Source of the DNA: Bacillus dicomae
GTDB taxonomy: Bacteria > Bacillota > Bacilli > Bacillales > Bacillaceae_G
DNA: 64,000 bases
Direction of reading: 5' to 3'
Assembly (NCBI RefSeq): GCF_006494425.1
Contig: NZ_VHIV01000002.1
Location: forward strand, 1,116,001 to 1,180,000
Under the pieces are notes generated by a model. It was not told the DNA's origin and did no database searches. It worked only from the letters and a program-made list of their open reading frames with translations. Of this stretch, positions 17,237 through 24,997 are shown piece after piece. Numbering within the stretch: the stretch's first letter is position 1; every line of letters begins with the position of its first letter. Made by a program: the position numbers and the translations under genes.

Positions 17237-17497
17237 ATGATTAGTGTACAAGTTGATGAAAAAGAAGTTAGAAAAATCTACTTAGAAAAAGTCGAAGAAA
17301 AAGTAAGGACTGTCGACGCGGAATTAGTATTTTGGGACACGAATGAATTAAAAAGAAGAACATGTATGAGTTGGAACACAATTCAAAAAGAGTTTTTCTT
17401 TGATCCAAGGTTCCCCAAATTTAAAGTTGGTTCAAAATGGTACTTTCCATCTCAAAAAGCTAAAGAGTTTCTGTTGCAATGGCTATCTGAAAGATAA
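17237..17497 (+). CDS. Excisionase-like DNA-binding protein (DUF771 type)
   Basis: 86 aa, ATG 17237 after AAAGGAGATG. A short winged-helix-like segment: LKRRTCMSWNTIQKEFF then DPRFPKFKVGSKWYFP, ending KEFLLQWL. The pattern matches small phage HTH proteins (DUF771/excisionase-like). It could be the recombination directionality factor, though it lies 6 kb from int. Confidence 0.7.
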   Translation: MISVQVDEKEVRKIYLEKVEEKVRTVDAELVFWDTNELKRRTCMSWNTIQKEFFFDPRFPKFKVGSKWYFPSQKAKEFLLQWLSER

Positions 17498-17509
17498 GGA
17501 GGTGATCTA

Positions 17510-17674
17510 GTGGAAGATACAACATCATTAGTAGCATTCGCAATGTTTATCGCATTTAGTATATTGCTACTTTACATTACTTACGAACCAATAAAACGAT
17601 GGGCTTGGAGTGATGTAAAACAAAATAAAAAGACCCATGGCAGTGGGTCCTTTAGAAAAAACAAGTTGTTATAA
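17510..17674 (+). CDS. Small single-span membrane protein, 54 aa
   Basis: GTG 17510 is preceded by AAGGAGGTGATCTA, a near-consensus site. One membrane helix (about 7-24, LVAFAMFIAFSILLLYI) followed by a basic tail. A GACCCATGGCAGTGGGTC hairpin (17633-17650) lies inside the coding region, preceded by an A run. Function unknown; early-operon position. Confidence 0.68.
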   Translation: MEDTTSLVAFAMFIAFSILLLYITYEPIKRWAWSDVKQNKKTHGSGSFRKNKLL

Positions 17675-17703
17675 GTATATCACGGAAAGTAGGGAAATAG
17701 TAC

Positions 17704-17880
17704 ATGCGTTTAACTGAATATCAAGTGCTATTACCTAATAAATTCTGGAACTTAGCAGAGAGCGAAGATGAATTAAATGAAATGATTGAACAGTATTTCA
17801 AAGTTGGTTATCCGCATTATGAAATTCAACGAATAATCAAAAGTGGACAAGCATATGTGGCAGTTTGTACGAGGAGGTAA
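17704..17880 (+). CDS. Small phage protein, 58 aa
   Basis: ATG 17704 to TAA 17880 (MRLTEYQVLLPNKFWNLA..., ending VAVCTRR). The next gene's RBS (GAGGAGG) is embedded in its last codons. Its own RBS is weak (GGGAAATAG). Acidic, probably helical; no recognised family. Confidence 0.6.
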   Translation: MRLTEYQVLLPNKFWNLAESEDELNEMIEQYFKVGYPHYEIQRIIKSGQAYVAVCTRR

Positions 17881-17884
17881 CTAT

Positions 17885-18619
17885 ATGGCAACGTTTCGAG
17901 TTAATAAAAGTAAAAATTACACAACCATTAATAATACAGGTCTTCGAGACGAACGTTTAAGTTGGAAAGCAAAAGGAATATTGGCTTACATTTTATCGTT
18001 ACCAGATGATTGGGTGTTTTACATGGAGGAAATATCTACTCATGCGAAAGATGGAATTGATAGTTTAAGGGTAGGGATGAAAGAACTGAAAAAATTCGGT
18101 TATGTTAGAAGGTTTCCTGTGAAAAACGAAAAGGGAAAGATAACTAACTGGGAGACGATTATTTATGAAGTTCCACAAGTGGAGAATCCACATATGGAAA
18201 ATCCACAAGTGGAAAAACCACAAATGGAACTTCCATTTATGGAAAATCCAACGCTACTAAGTACTAAAGAACTAAATACTAAAGAACTAAGTACTAATAT
18301 ACAAAGTAGTAGCATCTTCTCTTTCTACGAAAATAATTTCGGTATTTTAAATTCATTCATAGCTGAAAGTATTTCGGAATGGGTAAACGATACAAGCGAG
18401 GAACTTGTACAAGCGGCTATGGAACGTGCTTTAAAACAGCAGAAGAAATGGAATTATGCTGAGGGCATTTTAAAACAGTGGATTAATAAAAACATTCGTA
18501 CTTTAGCTGATGTGAATGTAGCAGAAATAGAGTTTAAAAACAAAGGTAAAAAAGGAGAGAAAAACAATGCAAGCGTTAGGAAAAACAGTAGCTTCATCGA
18601 AAAATACGATTTTGAGTAA
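17885..18619 (+). CDS. Phage replication initiator, DnaD/winged-helix type
   Basis: 244 aa from ATG 17885 (MATFRVNKSK), 8 nt after GGAGG. N-terminal winged-helix replication domain (about 10-95: LSWKAKGILAYILSLPDDW), a repetitive linker with five NP/KP-punctuated units (VENPHMENPQVEKPQMELP, 100-125), and a DnaD/DnaB-like helical C-terminus (145-215). Such proteins bind the phage origin and recruit the helicase loader encoded next. Its 3' end overlaps the dnaC-like gene by 53 nt. Confidence 0.85.
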   Translation: MATFRVNKSKNYTTINNTGLRDERLSWKAKGILAYILSLPDDWVFYMEEISTHAKDGIDSLRVGMKELKKFGYVRRFPVKNEKGKITNWETIIYEVPQVENPHMENPQVEKPQMELPFMENPTLLSTKELNTKELSTNIQSSSIFSFYENNFGILNSFIAESISEWVNDTSEELVQAAMERALKQQKKWNYAEGILKQWINKNIRTLADVNVAEIEFKNKGKKGEKNNASVRKNSSFIEKYDFE

Positions 18620-19430
18620 ATTCGCTCAAAGTTATGTGTTGTCTCCTAATAGATGTACAAATGTTTTCTTGGTCGGAAAAGACAAAATTAAAGATGTTTG
18701 TAATAAACGTTTACTTATAGATACAAAAACAAATGAAGAATTTTGTCCGCAATGTAGATCGGTAGAGCAAGAAGACCAACAACTTGCAAAAGAAACATTA
18801 GCTATTAAGAAGAAAAACGAAATTATTCATTTATACGATTCGTTTTCAGATAACAGCCTTATTAATCCTAAATTGAAAAAGGCGACATTTGATAGCTATG
18901 AACCACCTACAAAGGAATTAACAAAAGCTAAAGAAATAATGATGGATTTTGCTAAAAACTTTGATCCTAACAAGTCAGAAAGCATTGTAATCACAGGTGA
19001 CTATAGAGTCGGAAAGAGTCATTTATGTGTTGCAGCTACAAAAGAAATTATGAGAAAAGGCTACAGCGCAATGTTTATAGAAATGAACGCGCTCTTTACG
19101 AAAATAACATCTACATGGAATAAAAATAGCGAGTTAACAGAGGACAAGCTAATGTCTATTCTCGCAAATGTGGATGTACTTGTATTAGATGATTTTGGAG
19201 CCGAGTTTACTGAAAAAGATGCTGAGGGAGTTACTTGGAAGAAAACGAAAACAAAAGACATTCTAGAACGCAGGTTAGGTAGAACAAACTTATTTACAAC
19301 AAACTTTGGAGTTATGGAGTTAGCTGGAATGTATGGAGAACGTGAGTTTAGTCGGGTTATGGAAGATACACAAGTTTTGAAAATGAACGGTGAGAATTAC
19401 AGTTTACGAAATTTCAAAAAGGAGGAATAG
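18567..19430 (+). CDS. DnaC/IstB-like helicase loader ATPase
   Basis: 287 aa, ATG 18567 after AAAGGAGAG. N-terminal Cys-rich region (NRCTN, VCNKR, FCPQC; about 29-68) likely binds zinc. AAA+ core: Walker A GDYRVGKS near 144-151 and Walker B VLVLDDFGAE near 205-214. It loads the host replicative helicase at the phage origin together with the preceding initiator. Confidence 0.9.
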   Translation: MQALGKTVASSKNTILSKFAQSYVLSPNRCTNVFLVGKDKIKDVCNKRLLIDTKTNEEFCPQCRSVEQEDQQLAKETLAIKKKNEIIHLYDSFSDNSLINPKLKKATFDSYEPPTKELTKAKEIMMDFAKNFDPNKSESIVITGDYRVGKSHLCVAATKEIMRKGYSAMFIEMNALFTKITSTWNKNSELTEDKLMSILANVDVLVLDDFGAEFTEKDAEGVTWKKTKTKDILERRLGRTNLFTTNFGVMELAGMYGEREFSRVMEDTQVLKMNGENYSLRNFKKEE

Positions 19431-19432
19431 AA

Positions 19433-19594
19433 ATGAAAACAAAATATGAAGAAAAATCCTCAACTGTTGAAAAGGTAACAATTGAGGAGAAAGATGATTG
19501 GTATGTAAATGAGTTTAAGAAAACATTATATACATCTATATTTTCCTTATTGATATCAATAACAGTCCTAGCATTCACATTTTATAGAAGTTAA
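19433..19594 (+). CDS. Small membrane protein, 53 aa
   Basis: ATG 19433, 7 nt after AAGGAGG. Acidic N-terminal half (EEKSSTVEKVTIEEKDDW) and one C-terminal membrane helix (about 34-50). It converges with the next minus-strand gene and overlaps it by 20 bp. Unknown function. Confidence 0.65.
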   Translation: MKTKYEEKSSTVEKVTIEEKDDWYVNEFKKTLYTSIFSLLISITVLAFTFYRS

Positions 19595-19874
19595 TCAATA
19601 ATGCTAAAAAGCTAATAAGTAATGCCATCAATGAGATTATTCGCGTAATTAAAAGGTTACCTTTATCCCACATAGCCTTTTTTCCATCATTGGTAATAGT
19701 ATACCAATCATTGTGAGTTTGCAGTGGAAAACCAGCGACTTCAGTAAATCCATCGTAAATAGGGTGAATAAAGTTATTCTCAAACATATATTCAATATGT
19801 TTGTATGTGGAACGAATTTTAACTTTACCAAAAGTACATGCAATAAGTAGTTTTAGGTAAATCGAGAAATTCAT
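19575..19874 (-). CDS. Winged-helix-like small protein with C-terminal membrane helix
   Basis: 99 aa from ATG 19874 with AGGTGAT upstream; GTG 19883 is an alternative. The N-terminal two-thirds (GKVKIRSTYKHIEYM...DWYTITNDGKKAM) resembles a small winged helix with a final Thr-x-x-Gly-Lys turn. The C-terminus (about 75-97) is hydrophobic. It is the only minus-strand gene in the early operon, so it may be separately expressed cargo. No named family. Confidence 0.6.
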   Translation of the reverse strand: MNFSIYLKLLIACTFGKVKIRSTYKHIEYMFENNFIHPIYDGFTEVAGFPLQTHNDWYTITNDGKKAMWDKGNLLITRIISLMALLISFLALLINFYKM

Positions 19875-19956
19875 ATAAATCACCTACCCTTCAAGGGAGA
19901 TTATACCAAAATAGTAGATTTGAAGTGGGAAAAGATTCTAAAAAGGAGTGATAAAT

Positions 19957-20151
19957 GTGTGTGTATTATGCCGTAATACAGGAATTATTCGTAAAGAAAT
20001 TTATCCAGGTGTAATTGAAACGAACGGTTGTGATTGTGAAGTAGCAAAGCAACAGCAAGAAGAAAATGATAAGCGTTGGCAAGCATGGTTAATAAAATTT
20101 GAATCAATGAAACAAGAATTAGAAAGAAGCAAACAACAAAAAGTTAGTTAA
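19957..20151 (+). CDS. Small Cys-motif protein, 64 aa
   Basis: GTG 19957, 8 nt after AGGAG. CVLC near the N-terminus and CDC near 24-26 suggest one zinc site. The C-terminal half is a charged helix (KQQQEENDKRWQAWL). Common type of small early phage protein; function unknown. Confidence 0.65.
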   Translation: MCVLCRNTGIIRKEIYPGVIETNGCDCEVAKQQQEENDKRWQAWLIKFESMKQELERSKQQKVS

Positions 20152-20167
20152 CAAGGGGGAGAAAGCT

Positions 20168-20446
20168 ATGAAAAATACAGGTGTTTCAAGAAAAGTGGAC
20201 GAGCTAGGGCGTGTAGTAATTCCAATAGAGTTACGCAGGAATTTGGGGATTAATGAAGGGACGGCACTAGGCTTTCATGTTGAGGGTGAAAACATTGTTT
20301 TAAGAAAACAAGAAAAGTCATGCTTTGTAACAGGTGAAGTTTCTGAATCAAACATGGAATTGCTGGACGGACGAATGTTTTTGAGCAAGGAAGGGGCAAC
20401 TGAATTGCTGGACATTCTTGAAAAGAGTGTGAAGGTACATGCATAA
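20168..20446 (+). CDS. AbrB/SpoVT-type DNA-binding regulator
   Basis: 92 aa, ATG 20168 after AGGGGGAG. Swapped-hairpin AbrB domain in the first 50 residues (SRKVDELGRVVIPIELRRNL). The C-terminal half (CFVTGEVSESNMELLDGRM) is like AbrB and Abh. Phage copies may mimic host transition-state regulation. Overlaps the next gene by 8 nt. Confidence 0.9.
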   Translation: MKNTGVSRKVDELGRVVIPIELRRNLGINEGTALGFHVEGENIVLRKQEKSCFVTGEVSESNMELLDGRMFLSKEGATELLDILEKSVKVHA

Positions 20447-20798
20447 GCAATTAAATATTTTCGATGTAGAGCCAGCGATTTGCGAGTTTGATGTAATGAA
20501 AGCAAATGTAAAAAGGGGAACTGGACGCACTTCATATGCAGATGTACGCGTTCATGTTCCAAAGAATGCAAAGTGTACGGATGAGTTACCGCGCACAACT
20601 AAACAAGATGATCGTTATGACATATTTGAACAATATGTAATGGCAATTTGGAGATTCCAACGCGCTGTAGATAAGTTTTTTAGTTGGGATACAGCGGAAG
20701 AGTTATGTAAGGCAGCAAGAGATAGAAAAGAAATCATTCCTGTAAGGATTTATTTAGGAAGTGGTTTTAAACCTGATGTTGTCGAGTACATGCGGTAG
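20439..20798 (+). CDS. Phage protein of unknown function, 119 aa
   Basis: ATG 20439 overlaps the end of the AbrB-like gene; GAAGG lies upstream. Basic N-terminal region (MKANVKRGTGRTSYADVRV) and helical C-terminal part (YDIFEQYVMAIWRFQRAVDKFF). No motif recognised. Co-transcribed with the early genes. Confidence 0.7.
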   Translation: MHKQLNIFDVEPAICEFDVMKANVKRGTGRTSYADVRVHVPKNAKCTDELPRTTKQDDRYDIFEQYVMAIWRFQRAVDKFFSWDTAEELCKAARDRKEIIPVRIYLGSGFKPDVVEYMR

Positions 20799-20816
20799 TA
20801 AAAGGGAGAGAGACAT

Positions 20817-20984
20817 ATGAAAAAAATAGAAATTGATGTTAGCAGCAACAAGCTTTTAATAGTGAAGGATGGAAATGTAACGGCGGTAAATCCACCAATG
20901 AGCGGATTTGGTGAGCAAGTCGCAGTTTGGGTAAACGGTAAAGTTGATCGTGTGGATACTAAGTTTACTGAAAAGATAAAATAA
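20817..20984 (+). CDS. Small phage protein, 55 aa
   Basis: ATG 20817 after AAAGGGAGAG. Beta-rich sequence (MKKIEIDVSSNKLLIVKDG, then PPMSGFGEQVAVWVNGK). Possibly of the XtrA/YqaO group of PBSX-like phages, but that is from memory of the pattern and not certain. Confidence 0.62.
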   Translation: MKKIEIDVSSNKLLIVKDGNVTAVNPPMSGFGEQVAVWVNGKVDRVDTKFTEKIK

Positions 20985-21009
20985 TCATTTTTAGAAAGTA
21001 GGTTCGCTT

Positions 21010-21261
21010 ATGAGTGTAGCAAGAAATCATGAGGCGATGAAGGAATCAAGGTTGAAAGTTTACATCGCTTTAGAAGAAGCTAACTTCATTTGGGATGAAA
21101 GAGATGTAGTTCGTTTTCGTGAAATGTGGAGTCAAGGTATGAGTTTACCAAAGATGGCAGAAGCGTTAAGGAGACACCAAGCGGAGGTTGCGCTCCTTGT
21201 AATAGATCAGGCTGATAAGTATTTAATTGAAAATCGTCCGATAGGATTAGGAATTTGCTAA
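21010..21261 (+). CDS. Phage protein of unknown function, 83 aa
   Basis: ATG 21010 with AGAAAG upstream. Mostly helical; the segment FREMWSQGMSLPKMAEALRR looks like a helix-turn-helix of the kind that decides operator binding. No family recognised. Confidence 0.65.
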   Translation: MSVARNHEAMKESRLKVYIALEEANFIWDERDVVRFREMWSQGMSLPKMAEALRRHQAEVALLVIDQADKYLIENRPIGLGIC

Positions 21262-21280
21262 ATAGGAAGGGGAAAACAAA

Positions 21281-21790
21281 ATGAACTTAACTAAAATATT
21301 CGAAATGCAAAAGGTGTTAGATACAAGAATCATCAAGGAACACGGTTTGGGAGGGCAAAATTTATTTTACAATATGATTCTTGCTTTACAGGTTGAAATT
21401 GGAGAACTTGCAAATGAAACAAGATGCTTTAAGCATTGGAGCAATAAAGGTCCTAGTGAAAGAGAAGTCATTTTAATGGAATATGTAGACGGGTTGCATT
21501 TTATAGCATCAATAGGAAATGGTATTGGGTTTAAACCTGAAAATTATAACCTAGCAATGTTGGAGCTTAAATCAAGAGTTTACGCATCGAATTCGCTAGT
21601 CAACCAATTTAATAATGTATATGAAGCTGTATCTGAATTTCGTGCAATTCAAGATATTGAGCTGTATGAAGAGTTACTATACTCATTCTTAGGATTAGGT
21701 AGGAAATTAGGATTCACATTTGAAGAAATTGAACAAGGATATTGCAAGAAGAACGAAGTAAATCATCAACGTCAGAATAACGGGTATTAA
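21281..21790 (+). CDS. All-alpha dUTPase/MazG-like nucleotide pyrophosphatase
   Basis: 169 aa, ATG 21281 after GGAAGGGG. Helical NTP-PPase motifs: EIGELANETRCFKHW near 37-51 (ExxE12-28ExxD type) and EYVDGLHF near 66-73. It hydrolyses dUTP to dUMP, keeping uracil out of phage DNA. Last clear gene of the early operon. Confidence 0.85.
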   Translation: MNLTKIFEMQKVLDTRIIKEHGLGGQNLFYNMILALQVEIGELANETRCFKHWSNKGPSEREVILMEYVDGLHFIASIGNGIGFKPENYNLAMLELKSRVYASNSLVNQFNNVYEAVSEFRAIQDIELYEELLYSFLGLGRKLGFTFEEIEQGYCKKNEVNHQRQNNGY

Positions 21791-22012
21791 GAAGGTAAGT
21801 AAAAAGTCCTAGCATTTCACTCAAGGACTCAAGGCAGTAAAGCTGTTGCAATTGTCGATTCCATATTTATGACTGTAAGGAACTTTCATAGTATAACTAA
21901 TTATTTATTATAAGTATATATAAATTTTAAAAAATTCTACAAAATCGTTGTTTTAGTAGATTGCTATACAATTTGAATTTTATTAAGAAAGAGAGATAGG
22001 GAATGTAATTCG

Positions 22013-22125
22013 TAAAAAGGCGTTTTACTAGGTTAGGGACACTAGCAAAACGCCTTGTGGGTAGTACATCATACCCATCAAGCTAACCCAAATAGGTGGC
22101 TCGACTTGAACTAGCAATTGTACCT
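22013..22125 (-). ncRNA. Candidate structured minus-strand RNA with terminator and T-arm-like motif
   Basis: Minus strand, in order: GCTAG-TTCAAGT-CGAGC, which looks like a tRNA T-arm (four of five pairs); TTAGCTTGATGGG; a TGGGTA/TACCCA hairpin; and a terminal AAGGCGTTTT-GCTAG/CTAG-T-AAAACGCCTT stem followed by TTTTTACG. The terminal loop contains CTAACC, complementary to GGTTAG 5' of it, so a pseudoknot is possible. No complete tRNA can be built. The remainder of 21791-22010 shows nothing coding. Confidence 0.45.
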
Positions 22126-22169
22126 GCCAAACCGCTAAAAACTACTAATAATTAAAAAAACTTTTTACA

Positions 22170-22214
22170 TAACAATTTAATCCTTTGTAGAAAACTACGA
22201 GGGGTTAAATTGTT
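22170..22214. terminator. Long hairpin after the minus-strand gene at 22254
   Basis: AACAATTTAATCC ... GGGGTTAAATTGTT with an inner GTAG/CTAC stem. On the minus strand it is followed by ATGTAAAAAGTTTTTTT, so it probably terminates the 22254-22640 gene. Confidence 0.6.
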
Positions 22215-22253
22215 CAAAGAGTATTCCATTTGAGGTCTAATTAATTTAAGTTC

Positions 22254-22640
22254 TTAAATGAAAATTTGAGGAAAACATTCACGAACACCAGAATTTCTTA
22301 ATGAATTAAATAATGCTGCACTGATTCTTAATAGGACGTTGTTATCAGTTCCATCTTCTAAATCATAGATTACAAAGTATGCATTATCGACTGTAAAAAT
22401 ACATTTTCGTTCTAATTTAAATCCAGGTGGTACAGTTGGAAATTCATCACTTGGTACAATTACAGGTGTATCACCTTCATCTCTGATAAGATTGAAAGTT
22501 TGCTCGTCAATTTCGTAGATATTAACTGGATCAATTTCTACACCTTTATCTGGAATTGTAATTTCATCTTCAACTAATAAGAAAAAACGTTGGTTTCGAA
22601 AATTGAAAAGAGATCTTGCTCCAATTTCAAATGATGCCAT
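22254..22640 (-). CDS. Unknown 128-residue protein, separately transcribed prophage cargo
   Basis: ATG 22640 after AAGGAGGTTAATATAAA, a strong site. Beta-rich, acidic sequence (MASFEIGARSLFNFRNQRFF..., IPDKGVEIDPVNIYEIDEQT) ending CFPQIFI; no signal peptide or membrane segment. I do not recognise the family. It is on the minus strand in the middle of a rightward phage region, with its own hairpin terminator, so it looks like a moron expressed in the lysogen. Confidence 0.78.
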   Translation of the reverse strand: MASFEIGARSLFNFRNQRFFLLVEDEITIPDKGVEIDPVNIYEIDEQTFNLIRDEGDTPVIVPSDEFPTVPPGFKLERKCIFTVDNAYFVIYDLEDGTDNNVLLRISAALFNSLRNSGVRECFPQIFI

Positions 22641-22740
22641 TTTATATTAACCTCCTTAGCAACTTTTTTATAGGTTTAAAGTTACTTTTATACAATATGT
22701 TAGATTAATAGATTTGGTTACGGCACGTACTACGTAAATT

Positions 22741-22890
22741 ACTAAATTAGGGGTCTCGCCCTATGCCTATCAAGCTAAGGTTATGAAGTATTCCAAAAAC
22801 GATAACAGACCTTCGTTGTTACAAGAAAGTTAAAATTTTCGTTCTGGGAATCTATTAGATTTTAACTTGATGGCGATGGGGTAGTACATG
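22741..22890. repeat. Structured repeat block A
   Basis: Contains AGGGGTCTCGCC...ATCAAGCTAAGG near the left end and GGCGATGGGG near the right end; TCGCC and GGCGA can pair across it, and AAGTTAAAAT / ATTTTAACTT form a 10-bp inner stem. Related motifs in similar order occur at 25562-25672, and the CAAGCTAA part also at 22078. Possibly a non-autonomous insertion (IS200/IS605-like or a B. cereus bcr repeat) or a structured RNA; not identified. Confidence 0.5.
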
Positions 22891-22940
22891 TTTTTTGGGA
22901 ACAGCATATTAAAAAAATAAATAAAAGCGTTATTTGAATT

Positions 22941-24300
22941 GAAAATGGCAGGTAATTGACTAAGTTACCTGCCGTGCAACAAACGATACGGAGTGTAACG
23001 AACTCCGATTTAAAAGAGAGTAGCTGTGGGAAGCTGACTTGAGGATAGTATGTGTAAGGTAAAAAAGATTATTCGTAAAGGGAAATGAAAAAAGAGCACA
23101 TATCAAATATGTACTCTTGAAAAAAGGAGGCTCCTATAAGCGATAAAACATAATACTACAACATATGCTAGCCTCATATAAAGGTGCAAGGAATATAACA
23201 AAATAGTTATTTTAAAGTGAACCAAAAAAGAGCACACATATAAATGTGCTCTTAGAGAGGTAGGTCAAGTATCCAATTGGCCATTGTTCAAAGTTAATAT
23301 ATGAGCGTTTAACTAAAAAGTGACAACTAACTGTTCCATAAATAAAAAAGCAGCTAGCTCAATGAACTAACTACTTTTTGTCCAACAATGACGATCCCCA
23401 CTATACTTTGTAACCTTATGTTACAAAGTATAGTATGAGCAGAAGCGAAAATGTTATGTAAAAAATAAAAACTTCATTTTATACAATAAAACAGCTAGCG
23501 TGATTAGCTAGCTGTCCTGGTAAAAAAAGAAAACGGTGCTTAGCAAATGGTGCTGTTGTAATTGCGAATTACAACTATAGTATGAACAGAGTTGTAAATG
23601 TTATGCGAAAATAATCTAATAAAAATTTCATTTTGTAGAAATCAGGGAACTAAAAAAGAGCACCATGCATCAGTGCTCTTTAAGATAGGAGGTAACACTT
23701 TGAGCTGGATAGTTAGGTTAAAAGTATATGATGTAGAAAAGGAATAAGACCTAAATTTTATTATTAACTCAATATAAAAGAGCAATTAGCTTTTGCTAAC
23801 TGCTCGGTCCAAGGTAATAGACATAGAGTGGGTATTAGTAAAATTGGCTATTCAAGATCCGGTTTACAGTGTAACTAGGATTATTAAATGTATTCCCTCT
23901 TTAAAGATCTTCTTCAAACGACGCCCTTTAAAGAGGGAGTGGAGTAATGAAAAAGAATACTTTTCCTTAAATACAAAATCATATTTTGATTCTCAATAAT
24001 ATATGAGTATTAAGACAAAAACGTGCAATTAAAAGCGCAGCTAGCAAAAGCTAACTGCTCTCTGAAAAAAACGTTAAGAAGGAAGTTCAGAAATCAAGTG
24101 TATTTATAGTATGAACGGAATATTGAATTTTATTCAAGGAAAGGAACGAGGGTTTGGAATTAATTCTCTAAGAAATACAACAAAATAATCCTTTTAAAGT
24201 AAAGCAAACAGAATATAGTCCGGCTAGAAAACTAGAGGACACCAATTCATTAAAGCAGCAATTACAGCTGTTTTAGGAATAGGTGTCCTTTTTATATTGA
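22941..24300. other. Gene-poor hairpin array with repeated promoter-like motifs
   Basis: No convincing gene in 22641-24316. At least nine short hairpins occur every 100-250 bp: 22947-22973, 23092-23118, 23229-23254, 23349-23378, 23492-23516, 23656-23680, 23779-23804, 24035-24062 and 23892-23938. Many read AAAAGAGCAC...GTGCTCTT or GAGCAGTTAGC...GCTAACTGCTC, with the T-run on the minus strand. Between them TATAGTATGANC recurs three times, two copies directly after inverted repeats (ACTATACTTTGTAAC-N5 and GTTGTAATT-N3). The last hairpin, AGGACACC/GGTGTCCTTTTTAT (24235-24288), ends in a T-run on the plus strand. Confidence 0.6.
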
Positions 24301-24316
24301 AAAGGGAGATGGGGAA

Positions 24317-24487
24317 ATGAAGGTGCTAAGAGATCAGTTACGTGAGTGGGAAAAGCAATTGAAACAAGCAAAGAAGAAAAATAAGAAAAAACGAAAAGAG
24401 AAATTAAGTACTCGTGATATTGAAGATTTAATGGGGATTCGTGGACCACGATATGAACGCAGACGTGGAGCATTAAGACAAAAGTAA
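24317..24487 (+). CDS. Small, highly basic phage protein, 56 aa
   Basis: ATG 24317 after AAAGGGAGATGGGG. Long Lys/Arg-rich helix (KQLKQAKKKNKKKRKEKL) then a basic C-terminus (GIRGPRYERRRG). Nucleic-acid binding is likely from charge alone. First gene of the block leading to the ArpU-type regulator. Confidence 0.72.
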   Translation: MKVLRDQLREWEKQLKQAKKKNKKKRKEKLSTRDIEDLMGIRGPRYERRRGALRQK

Positions 24488-24514
24488 TTTAAAAATAAAA
24501 AGGAGTGGTCTTAC

Positions 24515-24997
24515 ATGACTAAACAATTATCTTTCTTACCAAAAATTGATAGAGTAGCAACGCAGAAAAAATTAGAAGGTGTTCTCGAAAGTGTACGTTT
24601 ATATAGACAGTTTGGAATGATGCGTGAAGAAATGAAAGTCACTCCTTCTTATGAAATTAGATATCATGGACCTACAAATGATGTAGGAAAGCCATTAGAA
24701 GATGTAGCGATGGCTAACATTCAACAAAGTAAACGAGAAGAGTGGATTAAGCAAACATCATTTCGTATTGACCAGTTTCTTAGTCGTTTGGGTAATGGAC
24801 GTGCAGGAAAGGATCAAAGAAACATCATCATTAAGCGTTATTTAGAAGATGAAGATGTATGTGACTATATGGTATACAACGAAATCGGCATGAGTGAGCG
24901 TACTTATCGACGTGTTAAGGCTAGAGTATTTTATAAACTTGCTTTTGCTCTTAGATTAGAAGTTTATGAGACTGAAGAAACTGGAGGTAATGAATAA
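24515..24997 (+). CDS. ArpU-family late transcriptional regulator
   Basis: 160 aa, ATG 24515 after AAAGGAGTGG. Helical N-terminal half and a sigma-factor-region-4-like HTH at the C-terminus (GMSERTYRRVKARVFYKLAFAL, about 129-150). ArpU/RinA-type proteins of Gram-positive phages turn on the packaging and structural operon. Placed just before the small recombinase and the packaging genes, as usual. Stop overlaps next start (TAATG). Confidence 0.88.
   Translation: MTKQLSFLPKIDRVATQKKLEGVLESVRLYRQFGMMREEMKVTPSYEIRYHGPTNDVGKPLEDVAMANIQQSKREEWIKQTSFRIDQFLSRLGNGRAGKDQRNIIIKRYLEDEDVCDYMVYNEIGMSERTYRRVKARVFYKLAFALRLEVYETEETGGNE

Noticed and set aside
22100-22180. tRNA gene
   Set aside because: Only the T-arm-like part is present; no acceptor, D-arm or anticodon arm can be folded.
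23793-23999. 68-codon plus-strand ORF
   Set aside because: Its frame contains a 12-bp hairpin (CCCTCTTTAAAG/CTTTAAAGAGGG), has no RBS and unusual composition; better seen as part of the hairpin region.
24240-24319. Small frame ending FILKREMGK before the basic protein gene
   Set aside because: No start codon; only a membrane-like tail can be read, perhaps a decayed gene.
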